DNA from: Lethocerus indicus
Taxonomy: Eukaryota; Arthropoda; Insecta; Hemiptera; Belostomatidae
DNA: 64,000 nt
Direction: 5' to 3'
Assembly (NCBI GenBank): GCA_019843655.1
Contig: JACDQD010000006.1
Span: 25,934,246 to 25,998,245, forward strand
Shown: positions 33,770 through 44,836 of the stretch, piece after piece
Layout of the letters: each line of letters begins with the position of its first letter
Numbering within the stretch: position 1 is the first letter of the stretch
Notes under the pieces: model-generated
The model's database searches: none
What the model was told of the DNA's origin: nothing
The model's input: only the letters and a program-made list of their open reading frames with translations
Made by a program: the position numbers and the translations under genes

Positions 33770-34770
33770 AAATATGGGCTACATTTGTCTAACGGTTTTT
33801 GGTTTTGCGGCCTAAAAACGCATTTTTGCATTTTTGCCCGCCATTTTTTGTCTAAAACCGCCATTTTTGGACCGATTCTTGCGCCTAAAACGGCATTTTG
33901 TAATTTTGCGCCAAAAACGGCCATTTAGTGTAAAAATGCATTGCCTGGCCGTTTTTGCCAACCCATTTTTTGCCAAAACCGCAATCCTGGCCGTTTTGCG
34001 CCTAAAAAATCGCCATTTTTGGGCCATTTGCGGCCTATAATACCCTATTTTCTGTCCTAAAACGGCTTTGGCGCAATTTTCGCCAATACCCTATTTTCTG
34101 TCGGCTACAAACGGCTTTTATGGCCAAATTTTCGCCAAAAACCCCATTTTCATAAAATTTTGCCATGTGCTTATCGCATTCACTTTTCTTGGCCAATTTG
34201 CTAAAAACCTTTTTTTGCCTAAAACCGCATTTTCCGGCCTAACACAAATATGGGCCAATTTCGCGCATAACAGTCGCCATTTTGGTCCTAGAAACCGCAT
34301 TTTTGGATCGATTTTACGCCTAAAAACCCCTTTTTATTTTAGGCTGATTTTCGTCGTCAAAAACCCCATTGTTCGGCCTAAACACATATTTCAGCATTTC
34401 TTGGCCGATTTTGCCCTAAAACCCCAGTTTTGTGCCTAAATCCCCACTTTGCGGCCTAAAACCGCTTTTTGGGCCAATTTTGGCTCGCTAAAATACCCTA
34501 TTGTCTGTCCTACAAACCGCTTTTTGGGCCAATTTTATTGTGAAATTTTGGCCCACCCTATTTTGGCCCAAAACCCCATTTTGTCCTACAAACGGCTTTT
34601 TATTGTGAAATTTTTGGCCAAAAAAACCCGCATTTTTTTTTTGGCAAAAAACGACATATTTTGGGCCAATTTTGCGCCACGCCAAGTCCCATTTGGGCCT
34701 AAACACCGCATTTCTTGGCCATTTTGCAAATATCCTACAAACCTGCCGCTTTGCGCTTCTAAAATCTCAA
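33770..34770 (+). repeat. Short-unit block, second copy (homopolymer-shortened)
   Basis: A diverged copy of the block at 28.4-29.4 kb: same unit order, same CCCTATTTTCTGTCC phrase at 34043, 34089 and 34496, and the same exit junction (GCTTTGCGCTTCTAAAATCT, at about 34747 against about 29394). Runs of A5 and T5 in the clean copy are often A4 and T4 here. Confidence 0.88.
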
Positions 34771-36640
34771 AATTTAGGGAATTTTCTACTAATCGATCCC
34801 CATATTGCACCCACAAGTGTACTAAAGTGAGTTACACTTTTAGGTTTTCGAAAATTTTCACAAATCGCCCTATTGAACAACGGGTGTACTAAAGTGAGTT
34901 ACACTTGCCCTATGGTGTGAAAATCGAAAATTTAGGTTTTCGAAAATTTTCACAAATCGATCCCATATTGCACCCACAAGTGTACTAAAATGATGAACAA
35001 CAGGTTGACGACGAAAATTTTCACAAATCGCCCATATGAACAACAGGTGTGTGAACAATCAAACAGAAAATCGAAAATTTAGGTTTTTCGAAAATTTTCA
35101 AAATCGATCCCATATTGCACCCACAAGTGTACTAATGTGAGCACTTGCCCTACACAGGTTGAAAATCGAAAATATGAACAACGAGTGTTGAAAATCGAAA
35201 ATATGAACAACAGGTTGAGAAAATTTAGTTTTCGAAAATTTTCACAAATCGATCCCATATTTCACCCACAAGTGTACTAAAATGAATTACACTTGCCCTA
35301 TGAACAACAGGTTGAAAATCGAAAATTTAGGTTTTCGAAAATTTTCACAAATCGATCCTATTCACCCCACAAGTGTACTAAAGTGAATTACACTTGCCCT
35401 ATGAACAACAGGTTGAAAATCCGAAAAATTTAGGTTTTCGAAAATTTTCGAAAATTTTCAATCGAAATCCCATCCATTTCACCATGTACTAAACAATTTC
35501 ACTTGCCCTATGAACAACGGGTTGAAAATCGAAAATTTAGGATCCCATATGTGTGAACAATCGAAAATTAGGTAGGTTTTCAAAAATTTTCACAAATCGA
35601 TCCCATATTTCACCCACAAGTGTACAAACTGAATTACACTTGCCCTATGAACAACATGTGTAGGGTTTTCTTTTCAAAATCGATCCCATATCCATATTTC
35701 ACCCACAAGTGTACTACAAGTGTACCTAAACTGAATTACACTTGCCCTATGAACAGGTTGAAAATCGAAAATTTAGGTTTTCGAAATTTTCACAAATCGA
35801 TCCCATATTTCACCCACAAGTCTAAACGTGAGTTACCTGCCCTATGAACAACAGGTTGAAAATCGAAAATTTAGGTTTTTCAAAATTTTCACATATCGAT
35901 CCCATATTGCACCCACAAGTGTACACCCACAAGTGTACTAAAATGAGTTACACTTTGTATGAACAACGGGTTTACGAAAATTTTCACATTTTTACAATCG
36001 GAGTTAGTACAAAATGAGTTACTTTTGCGGGAATCGAAAATTTAGGTTTTCGAAAATTTTCACAAATCGATCCCATATTGCACCCACAAGTGCTTACTAA
36101 ATGAATTACACTTGCCCTATGAACAACAGGTTTCACAAATCGATCCCATATTTCACCCACAAGGTTTTTCGTACTAAATTTTCACAAATCGATCCCATAT
36201 TTCACCCACAAGAGTGAGTTACCACCTGAACAACAGGTAAATCTGATGGTTTTTCGAAAATTTTCACTAATTTTTTGCAACCACAAGTCTAAAAGAGTTA
36301 CGTTGAAAATTAAAATTTAGGTTTTCAAAATTTTCACAAATTGCACCCACAAGTGTATGAAAATGAGTTACACTTGCCCTATGAACAACGGGTTTCGAAA
36401 AATTTAGGTTTTTCGAAAATTTTCGAAGGTAGTACAAATCGATCCCATATTGCACCCACAAATGTACTAATGCGGAGTGAGTGAGTACAATGAACAACGG
36501 GTTGAAAAATCAAAAATTTAGGTTGCGAAAATGCATTTTCACATTAATGATTATGATTGCGGTTGGATCAATAATTTAGGTTTTTCGAAAATATATCCCC
36601 ATATTTTTGCAGGCTCACAAGTGGTTTACGTGAGTTACAC
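34771..36640 (+). repeat. Fragmented satellite
   Basis: Satellite monomers, some nearly full length (for example 35272-35400), among many partial ones. Confidence 0.9.
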
Positions 36641-38580
36641 TTTTACGCCTAAAATCCCCATTGTTAAATTTGTCCCAAAAAACCGCATTTCTTGGCTGGC
36701 AATTTTGCGCCTAAAACCCTAACCCATATTTTGTGCACTAAAACCGCATTTTGCGGGCCTAAAAAATCACACAATATGGGCTACATTTGCGTCCAAATCG
36801 GCTTATTTTGGTCCTAAAAGGCCTCATTTTTTGAAATTTTGCCCTTATAAAAACCCCATTTTCTGGCCTAAAACGGCATAATTATGTATTTTGCGCCAAA
36901 AAACCGCCATTTTGTGCCCCTAAAATGCGCGATTTCCCATTTTCGGCGCCTAAAAACGGCCATATTAGGGTGCCTAAAAACCGCATTTGCGGCCTAAAAA
37001 CCACATTTTCGGCCAATTTGGCGCCAAAATACCCTATTTCTGTCCTACAAACGACTTTTATGTGGCCAAACCGCCAAAACTGCATTTTGGCCCGCGTAAT
37101 ATTAGGGTAATTGCGCAAAAAAACTAAAAACCGCATTTCTTGGCAATTTTGCCTAAAACCCCATTTTGTGCCTAAAACCCATTTTGCGGCCTAAAAACAA
37201 ATATGTACCAATTTCGCGTCTAAAATCGTCATTTTGCCTAAAAACCGCATTTTGGACGGCGATTTTTGGCCTCGGCTGATTTTCACAAAACCGCATCAAA
37301 AACCCATGTACGGGCGTCTAAAACGTCAGCTATTAGGCCGATTTTTGGGCCTAAACACCTATTTTCCAAACGACTTTCATTAGGCCATTATTCGGCGCAA
37401 AAACCCCCATTGTTCGGCAAAAACAGCGAATTTTGGGCCAATTTTGGCCAAAACGCTATTTTCTGTCTACAAACCGCTTTCATGGTGAAATTTTTTGGCC
37501 TAAAAAAAAACCCATTTTTGTGCCTAAAAAACAGCGCCAATAGAATTGATTTTGCGCAAAAAGCCCATTTGGGCCTAAAACTGCATTTTTGATCAATTTG
37601 CGCCAATATCCCATTTTGGCTAAACAACCCTTTTAGCTGATTTATGTGCCAATTCTAGCGTCTAAAATCGTCATTCGAGGAATTTGCACTAAAATCGCAA
37701 TTTTTCCTATAAACCGCATTTTACCCCGCAACTGGCCACCGAATGTAGTTGGGCCTTTTACGCCTAAAAAAACCCATTTTTGTACCAATTTTGCCTAAAA
37801 ATGCATTTTGGGCCGATTTGCGCCTAAAAACCCCTTTTGTGATTTTTCGTCAAAAAACCATTTAGGTTGGCCAGATTTTGCGGCCTAAAATACTCCTATT
37901 TTTGCCTACAACCGGCTTTTGGTGAAATTTTTGGGCCAAAAAAACCAATTTTTGGGAAATCAAAAGAACGCATATTTAGGTGATTTTGCGCTAAAAAATT
38001 TTTGTGCCAATGCGTCTAAAACCTTGCGTCGAAACCTCTTTTTGGGCCGATTTTGGTCCTAAAAACCACATTTTTTCTGAAAAATCAATTTTATATCTAG
38101 CGCCGTTTTAATGGCCCAATGTTGTGCCAACTCCCAAACCTCATTTTGGGCTTAAAACATTTTTGCATTTCTTGGGCCTGATGTTGCGGCCTAAAACAGC
38201 CGTATTTTGTTCCTAAAACCGCATTTTGCGGCCTAAAAACCGCATTTCTCGGCCAATTAGCGCCAACATACCCTATTTTTTGGCCTGCATTTGAGGACCG
38301 ATTTAGTGCGTGAATACTACATTTTTGAGCCTAAAAACCGCATTTTTGAGCGAATTTTGCGTCTAAAAACCCCATTTTTGCGACTAAAAACCGCATTTCT
38401 GGGCCAAATTTGCGTGTAAAAACCGCAGTTTTGGGCCATTTCTGTGCCTAAAAACCCAAGTTTTGAGCTGATTTTGTGGATAAAAGACATTTTTGGGCCA
38501 AAATGCCGCATTTCTTAGGCTATTTTCCGTCAAAGCCTTTTTAGGCCAAGTTTGCGTGTGAAAACTGTATTGGGCTTTTG
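36641..38580 (+). repeat. Right short-unit block
   Basis: Same family as the left and inner blocks; CCCTATTTCTGTCC at 37032 and its variant at 37455 give a ~423-bp higher-order spacing. From about 38280 the runs return to A5/T5 (CTAAAAACCGCATTTTTGAG). Confidence 0.88.
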
Positions 38581-38899
38581 GCTATTTGTATTTAAACCCT
38601 ATAAATACCGTGTGGCCAGTTTTGTGTTTTTACTGCATTTTAGGGTCTAATTTGGTCTTTTTGTACGCATGTTCAGTGTATGTTGTATTTTTTTGTGTTA
38701 AACCGAATTTCGTGTCCTATTTTGGAGATTCATGTTAGGGTCTAATTTAATGTTTTAAACCTCATTTTAGCCACCCGTTTGCGTTGGACAGCCCCTATTT
38801 GGCAGTGAAAAATTGCGTTTTAGCCGCTATTTTCGGGTGAAAAATTGCTTTTTAGCACTAATTTCGTAGTAGAAACCGCTTTTTAGACTGTAACCGTCG
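38581..38899 (+). repeat. Outer right repeat block (most degenerate)
   Basis: Looser units of the type GGGTCTAATTTGGTCTTTTT, AAATTGCGTTTTAGCC, mirroring the loose units at 24.4-24.8 kb on the left. Suggests that both outer edges are the oldest parts. Confidence 0.75.
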
Positions 38900-39036
38900 G
38901 TGGCTCTTATTAGGGTCCAGCCCTAATTTGTGCAGTTAAATAAAAGTAAACCTAGCATTCTGAAACAAAAATCTCCCGAATATCATTAATATTAACTGAG
39001 AAAACTTCACATTCATCCGTACGCTCTTGTATCGGG
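38900..39036 (-). repeat. Right inverted flank of the satellite complex
   Basis: Inverted counterpart of 24268-24395: on the minus strand it reads CCCGATACAAGAGCGTACGG, ATGAATGTGAAG, then AGGGCTGGACCCTAATAAGA. See the left flank for the alignment. Confidence 0.6.
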
Positions 39037-39240
39037 TTGTACACCTTAAAATAATGCCCCGAAAGCGGTTTTTACAGCGAAATAGAGAGTTTCGAAAAAC
39101 GGTTTTCACTGCTATAATATGGTTTCTCACCGCTAAATTAGTTTTCCCAATTGTATTTTGGCCAAAATAATTGTTTTTTCCTAAAATTAGGGGTTTTCAT
39201 CGCAAAATAAAGTTTATTAATCGGTTTTTATTCGGGTGGC
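39037..39240 (-). repeat. Reverse-oriented degenerate repeat outside the flank
   Basis: Read on the minus strand, phrases such as CTAATTTAGCGGTGAGAAAC and GTAAAAACCGCTTTCGG resemble the loose outer units, so repeat orientation appears to switch at the flank. Confidence 0.5.
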
Positions 39241-40326
39241 TAAAGAAATTTCTCGCTACTCCGCCTGAAAGTACTTAGCAATCAGTTCGCTTTAATAATT
39301 ACAGTAGGGAAAAAAATTTCTATTTCTTTTCGGGATACAGTTCATCAGTCGCGGTACATGAAAAACTGGGATAGTGGAGCAGGGGCGGGGGGGCAGGGGC
39401 AGGGGGCAGGGGCAGGAGCAGCAGCTCCGGGATATTTGGGCGGTCATCAGCAAGGTCGGTCAGAGAAAAAGAAAAAAACCGACCCGAGATACGCCCGCCA
39501 TTAGATATACAAACTGTGTAGACAAAGTGGCGGGACAGATGCTAGGTGGTGGAGGCGGCTCCTTCTCGCCCTCCGTTGACAGTAAAAAATAGACAGTTTT
39601 TTCGATCTTCATGACAGACGGACAGCTGCCCCCCCCTCAGCCTTCTAATCGCCCTAATGACCCCGTAGATCATTTCATTCCATTAGAACTGCCCCAGTTC
39701 TCGTTCAACACGGGACAATTGACAGAGCGTTTCGTTTCGAAATTGAAATCAATCTAAACTTTCACCGGTTCACCGTCAACGGCATAGAGGTGGACGACGA
39801 CACGATTCTCTGTCCAATGGCGTATTTCATCCCTTATAAATCGAATTATTACTTCTGGTAGGAGCGCATATCACCCCGTATATATTTCTCGGTTTCGCAG
39901 TTCGAACCCGGACGATGGTACCGGTAACGGAGTTCTGAAACGTCGAAATGTTGACAACTTCGGTGGGGGTGAGCATTATTAGATTGAACATGTTTTCTTT
40001 GGGGGGGAGGGGGCGCTCTAGTTTAACATTTTTGCAATGATAACGTTAAGTATAAATATTGAATCTAAACATTTGAATATTAAAAAATATCCAAATAATA
40101 TTTTTAAAATACTATGTATATACATGACTATAAAATGAGTCTATTTATAAGAATAAATATTTTGTCTGTCCCTCGCGATAGCTTACAAATGCCATTCGTT
40201 GATGTTAAGATGAATAGGCCCTGAGCTACTTCAGTCATCGACTCTCATGTTATTATTACGAATTACGTAATTGTAATGTTCTACGAATCATGCAGATGAT
40301 TCGTGTGGATATTTATAACACAACAG
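39241..40326. other. Non-coding spacer with (GGGGCA)n
   Basis: Contains a GGGGCAGGGGCAG-type simple repeat at 39378-39426, a C-run near 39630 and a G-run near 40000. The remainder is unique; no gene recognised. Confidence 0.6.
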
Positions 40327-40567
40327 TTAACTCTCTGTGGGCCGAAAATTTTTATTTTAAATCCGAAAAAATGGGGGGAACGAAAAATCAGCAATTATAA
40401 AGCTATATATGCGAATGAAAAAATAATTGATATTGATATTGGTTGTCTTGACAACGTTATAGGATTAAGATATATCCGCCGTCTCACGAAAAAAGCTATA
40501 ATTATTTGGTAAAATCTCGATCTATTGAAATGTGACCCGAAATTTACACAGGCCCATAGAGGGTTGA
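40327..40567. mobile_element. piggyBac-like MITE copy 1
   Basis: 233-bp non-coding element (40331-40563) with inverted ends CTCTCTGTGGGCC and GGCCCATAGAGGG. It is flanked by TTAA on the left (40327-40330) and TTGA on the right, consistent with the TTAA target of piggyBac transposons with one later mutation. A perfect hairpin GTTGTC-TT-GACAAC lies at its centre (40442-40455). A second copy is at 47.4 kb. Confidence 0.85.
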
Positions 40568-41775
40568 ACCAGATGAAAAATTAAGTTATATTTTAGGTCG
40601 ATGTTTCGAGTTTTGTGTCGGCGCGATTCAATATATTTTCATTATAATTTAAGAGTTTGGATAACTCTCGACGAATGCATTGAAAAAACATCCAAGAATT
40701 AGTCGAATTAGAAGGTTTATTGGGCCAACGAAATATTGGGATGGCGTTTCATTGATCAGGTTACAAACGGGGCACATAGAATAGTATTTTGCGCGGTTTA
40801 CACTTTCCGAAATGGCTGCATTCACCGTCTGAATCCATTTACGCTTACGACATGCATAACTAAATAGTCATTAGTATCGATATTGTCCTACCTCTGTTTG
40901 AATTTTGTAGTTGGCCCGCTTCCGTCGCCACACGTTTTCCAGAATTCCAACATCGTCTGGCAGCCTTCGCTGTTCATCCTCTTCTTCTTCTTCTTCAGTC
41001 TTTCAATTGCTTCAAATTGGAATCTTTCAACATAAAAACTCGTTTAAAAGCACCACAATATTCATATATATATATCCCGAGTCCCCGATTATATCCATAC
41101 CTCGGATATTATACTCAGCGTTAACATTTAAACTGGATGTTATTTATCGAAAAAGCTGTGTTGGTCGACGAAATATTCGAAACGAGCTAAACGCTGTCCG
41201 CCGAAATTTAGAGCATTCTTGGTACTTCTTTTCACACGACGCGTACATACGGTATTTAAAAAATATTTACCCTTATTTCATCTTGTCATTTTCACTCTGT
41301 CTTACCGTCCAATAGTTACGTACCTGAAACAGACCAAAAATAAATAGTCTATATTAGAGATTATGGTATGGAAATGTCGTGGGGGAAGAGGGCGGTTCAT
41401 TTCGCCCTCGGTAACACCAATTTTGGTTAATCTCGGTTGCCGGTTATTAGTTTTGAAGGGACTAATTTGATGTGGGAATATGTCTGAGATTTTTTATTGT
41501 AGTTTAGTAGTGTCTGAGGGTTGTTGGGGGTGGGGGGTGTGTGTTGGTTGGACGACAGGAGTAATTAGGGGCTGGCGGTGCGGGGTTTGGTCTGGCGACT
41601 AGTTAACGAAGCTAGTTAACCGACGATGTCACACCTCATAATTGTGATCTCGGGGAGCTTGTAGGGGCCGCCGCCCGGATCCAGTTCTCTGCTTAACTGC
41701 GGGGAGAAATGTCTTCAGATTCTGTCATCTTGTACCACCCGGCCACTTGGCCGAAGAACTTGGCCGAAGAACCGA
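40568..41775. other. Non-coding DNA
   Basis: AT-rich unique sequence with (TTC)n at 40978-41000 and a G-rich patch near 41520-41550. An open frame at 40911-41315 starts in the (TTC)n Ser run and is not recognised. Confidence 0.5.

Positions 41776-41821
<46 letters not shown>
41776..41821. repeat. (TA)n microsatellite
   Basis: About 42 bp of pure (TA)n. Confidence 0.96.
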
Positions 41822-41823
<2 letters not shown>

Positions 41824-41859
41824 CGGTGAACGCCCCTAAAACCCAGCTTCTGTCACACC

Positions 41860-42062
41860 GGTTCGTAAAAGAAATATTGGTTAAAATTTACTGTAGGGGC
41901 CCCGGAGGTTATCGGGTGTATTCGATGTATTTCGCCAAAAACCATATCATAAACACCGTGCACGAAACAATGAACATCGAAAGATCTTTAAAATTATTAC
42001 CCCAAGGTAAAAAAGGAAAAGAATTAGACATTATAGAAAACATAAAAAAAACAACATTATAA
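41860..42062 (+). pseudogene. Possible retroelement ORF C-terminal remnant
   Basis: The frame reads AKNHIINTVHETMNIERSLK then LLPQGKKGKELDIIENIKK before a stop. The pattern, an N-H-x-(6)-T-x-(I/M) stretch followed by a KGKELDIIE motif, resembles the end of reverse-transcriptase-type retroelement polyproteins from insects that carry a C-terminal domain downstream of the RT. Only about 50 residues are present and the upstream frame is a (TA)n translation, so this is at most a fragment. Family assignment is from memory and weak. Confidence 0.3.
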
Positions 42063-42268
42063 ATGAGAAAAATAATTCCCAAGTGACGTGATATTTACCC
42101 TATAATCCTCTTAAAGGATCCACCCACACAACCATATACCACACCCCTTCCGAAACAATCTGAGTCACCTAGAAAACGGATAGCAAGAATCCGAGACAAA
42201 CATAACCCCCAATAACAATAACAGAACACATATATATATAAACGACTGACATACTGACAAACATTACA
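42063..42268. other. Short spacer
   Basis: Unique A/C-rich sequence between the remnant and the next foldback copy. Confidence 0.4.
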
Positions 42269-42422
42269 GTACATGTGACAGTGACAGTGGGCAGTGAGGA
42301 TGCCCAAAAAACATCCAAAGTGCTAACAGTGACTAACACCGCTACTGAAGATGGCGAGCGGCCGAAACCGGTCTAGCAAAAGACCTAACCGGCGAGAGGA
42401 GACAGAAACACACGGAATCTAC
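42269..42422 (+). mobile_element. Foldback MITE copy 9 (right half)
   Basis: Begins at the centre of the palindrome (TACATGTGACAGTGACAGTG), then GTGAGGATGCCCAAAAAACA, a full right arm (CCGCTACTGAAGATGGCGAG, GGTCTAGCAAAAGACC), ending CACGGAATCTACG. The left arm is absent. Confidence 0.85.
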
Positions 42423-42965
42423 GTAAAATGATATTGCCTATAAAAATTCATTGTTCATCTCCTTTCTCCTCGCAGTTTAATGAGCCATTTTAAAAATTTC
42501 TTTGTATAACAATTTGATTTGATTGGGGACACTGATGAGACACGATATGGCCAGGTGATAATATTTTAACGATTGAGTTTATTTCGGCCCCGTATTTTTC
42601 GGAATAATATAAAAAAAAAACGAATTAAATAATCGAAGTTTTGAAAAAAAAAACGGAACATAAAACCGGCCCAATCAATTATGTGTTGAGTGGGACGGTC
42701 GTACCGAAGCCTGTCGCCGTTTCCCGAACGCACATGTGATTATGTGACCAATACAAACTGTGTTCCCCGTATTGACTTCGGACAAACAAAATATTGTCAG
42801 TTGGTGTTATTTTACACTGTGGCTTGTCGGGCATTTTGAGAGGGGGCGGGGGCCCAGTGCCAATATAGTGACACTCGAGTGAATTATTCCGGTTTTCATA
42901 CTCTACGTCCATGACGGGGGTCAACATCGGTGGGTGGGGCGCCGATCCATTCTGTGCCTCACTGA
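42423..42965. other. Non-coding, no feature seen
   Basis: AT-rich unique sequence. A minus-strand open frame (42679-42927) is not recognised. Confidence 0.45.
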
Positions 42966-43000
42966 TCTACTGAAGACGGCGAGAAGCCGAAACCGGCCTC
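42966..43000 (+). mobile_element. Foldback MITE fragment
   Basis: TCTACTGAAGACGGCGAGAA then GCCGAAACCGGCC, matching the inner right arm only. Confidence 0.6.
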
Positions 43001-43229
43001 GGGTACAAAGGCAGGCGATACGGTGGGTAAATATACCGAGCAGGTGATGTTCTCGTAAGATGCCTAGCAACGTCCACAGTAGCATTCTGTGTCTTTGCTA
43101 TAAGTTTTACCTTGTATTTTTGTACAATCTATATATTTATAGGTTCAAATGTTGAAGACCGATGAAGACATCGCTTTTGACAAGTGAACAGTTTACGGCG
43201 TCGGACTAAAGAGATCTGTAGGCCTTCAG
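43001..43229. other. Spacer
   Basis: Unique sequence; nothing recognised. Confidence 0.4.
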
Positions 43230-43545
43230 TGGTGTTTAAGGGGGAAAGGGACGAGGGAGGGAACGAGTGGATTAGGACGAGGAGAAAGGCTGGAGTGGAA
43301 CTTCAGGAACCGGGATTTTGCAACTTTGTCAACTGTCGATATGTTGAGGTCATGGTGGATTGTGTGGTTAGAAACATACCGGGGGGAGCATTAAGGATGG
43401 TACGAAGGACCTTTGATTGAAATCTCTGGATGCGAGCGATGTTGGATGTCTCGGTGGAACCCCATAGTGTCGGTTTAAGTATCGCTTTGTGTATTGTCAG
43501 TTTGTTATTTGAGGTCAATTTTGATGTCCGTTTTAGTAATGGAGA
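43230..43545 (-). mobile_element. Jockey-clade LINE fragment 1
   Basis: The minus strand encodes the end of a Jockey-type reverse transcriptase: LLKRTSKLTSNNKLTIHKAI, then a shortened LWGSTETSNIARIQRFQSK and VLRTILNAPPGMF. In Jockey-clade ORF2 the order is K-L-(I/Y)-K-(A/T)-I-L-K-P-x-W-x-Y-G-I-x-L-W-G followed by IQRFQSKILR; here the WTYGIEL part is deleted. Frame is broken and both ends truncated. Confidence 0.85.
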
Positions 43546-44287
43546 TAGTAGGGGGTTAGAAATAAGAAAATTCAGTGAGTCGTAAACGCGTTCAATCTTC
43601 GTCATTGTCAAGTTTGGCCAGAGGGCGGTCTCGGTTTGAAAGTTGCGAATGAGGAGACATGTTCCGCGTAATTGAATCACTTCCATAACTCGATAACCCT
43701 TGTCTCGTGAAGGGCGGGGGGGGGCGAGCGATATTTTACTCAGAAAAGACGGGGCTAGAAGATTTATTCAACCCCATTTTCCCGCGCTCGCACACACTTT
43801 CTCGGCGTATATTTTCCTTTATAACGCGCTGGCGTAGACGTCACCGGGCGTAGACGTCGGGAAAGTAAATTGAATTTCAAAAGGCCCCGAGAAGTAAATC
43901 TCGTTTGAGATAAAGGGGGTAAATGGTTGGGGAAGGGAGTGGGGGGGGGGGTATATCTCAAAAGAAAATGTGGGGCCGAGCAGCAACCCCCTACCCAATA
44001 AAGTCCCTTATTTTCCTCCCCCTCCCCGGACTCCAAGAAGTTTTCAAGGAAATACATTTGAGAGACCTCGAGGAAAGAGGGCCGTGAGGGGGTTGGGGGG
44101 GGGCGGCCTCTGGGAATTAATAAACAATTACAAAATGGCGTCGGGGGCGACGTAGGCCCGGGGGGTGGGACGGTGGAGGAGTGGGAGGCGTAACACCGCT
44201 AAAACGGGAAAATAATTAAGTTTTGTAACAAAGTTATAAGAAAATTAGTACCCGCCAGAGAGATAGACAGAGAACGAAGGAGGTGGG
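43546..44287. other. Non-coding spacer
   Basis: Unique sequence with G-runs near 43718 and 43940. Open frames on the minus strand are not recognised. Confidence 0.45.
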
Positions 44288-44836
44288 ATGGGAAAGAGAG
44301 AACTTGGCCATTATATAGCCCGGCGTTATAAAACTTGTGGGAGGGAGATTCCGTCTTTTGTATCGGAGTTTCTTCTGTCAGTGGACTGCGCGGGCATTGT
44401 TAGGGGGCGGATAATGGAGGGCCCAGGAGATAAACAGGGTTGGGGTGGAGGGGTGGAAAACCCTAAACTCGAGGGATGTGTTTTACACCGTCTCACTTGT
44501 GCCGGTCTCTTTAACGAGGCCCGGACGCTGGCGGCCATAACCCCGGCGAACCGCCCAGAACCAGAACAGACAAACTCGGGATGTACAGAAACTCCTTACG
44601 TTTCCGCCACTCAAAATCCCGCCTCTTTCTCGCCCCGGCCGTGTGTTTTATGCCCTAGACTTAGTTGTCGGCGGGCGGGCTTTGGGGGGACGATTCCACC
44701 CCTGTCCAACACACTTAACTACGCACAACAACTAGCACCGCTCTTAAACCCCCAGACACACACACAGGCAGTAAACTTTGTTCAATTCTCTAGGAATTCG
44801 TCAAAGATATATTCCACGCCATATCGGAGCATATAA
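44288..44836 (+). other. Long open frame, probably not a gene
   Basis: A 182-codon open frame in GC-rich DNA, among the longest in the window. The translation is Pro/Arg/Cys-rich without repeats, signal peptide or any motif I recognise, and the minus strand is also open for part of the length, which argues for a chance frame in GC-rich sequence. Confidence 0.15.

Noticed and set aside
39900..39925. B-box-like GGTTCGAACTG on the minus strand
   Set aside because: Last position does not fit the consensus and no other tRNA feature is nearby.
44288..44836. 182-codon open frame as a gene
   Set aside because: GC-rich sequence with the opposite strand partly open, no recognised motif and unusual Pro/Cys/Arg composition. 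Kept only as a low-confidence note.
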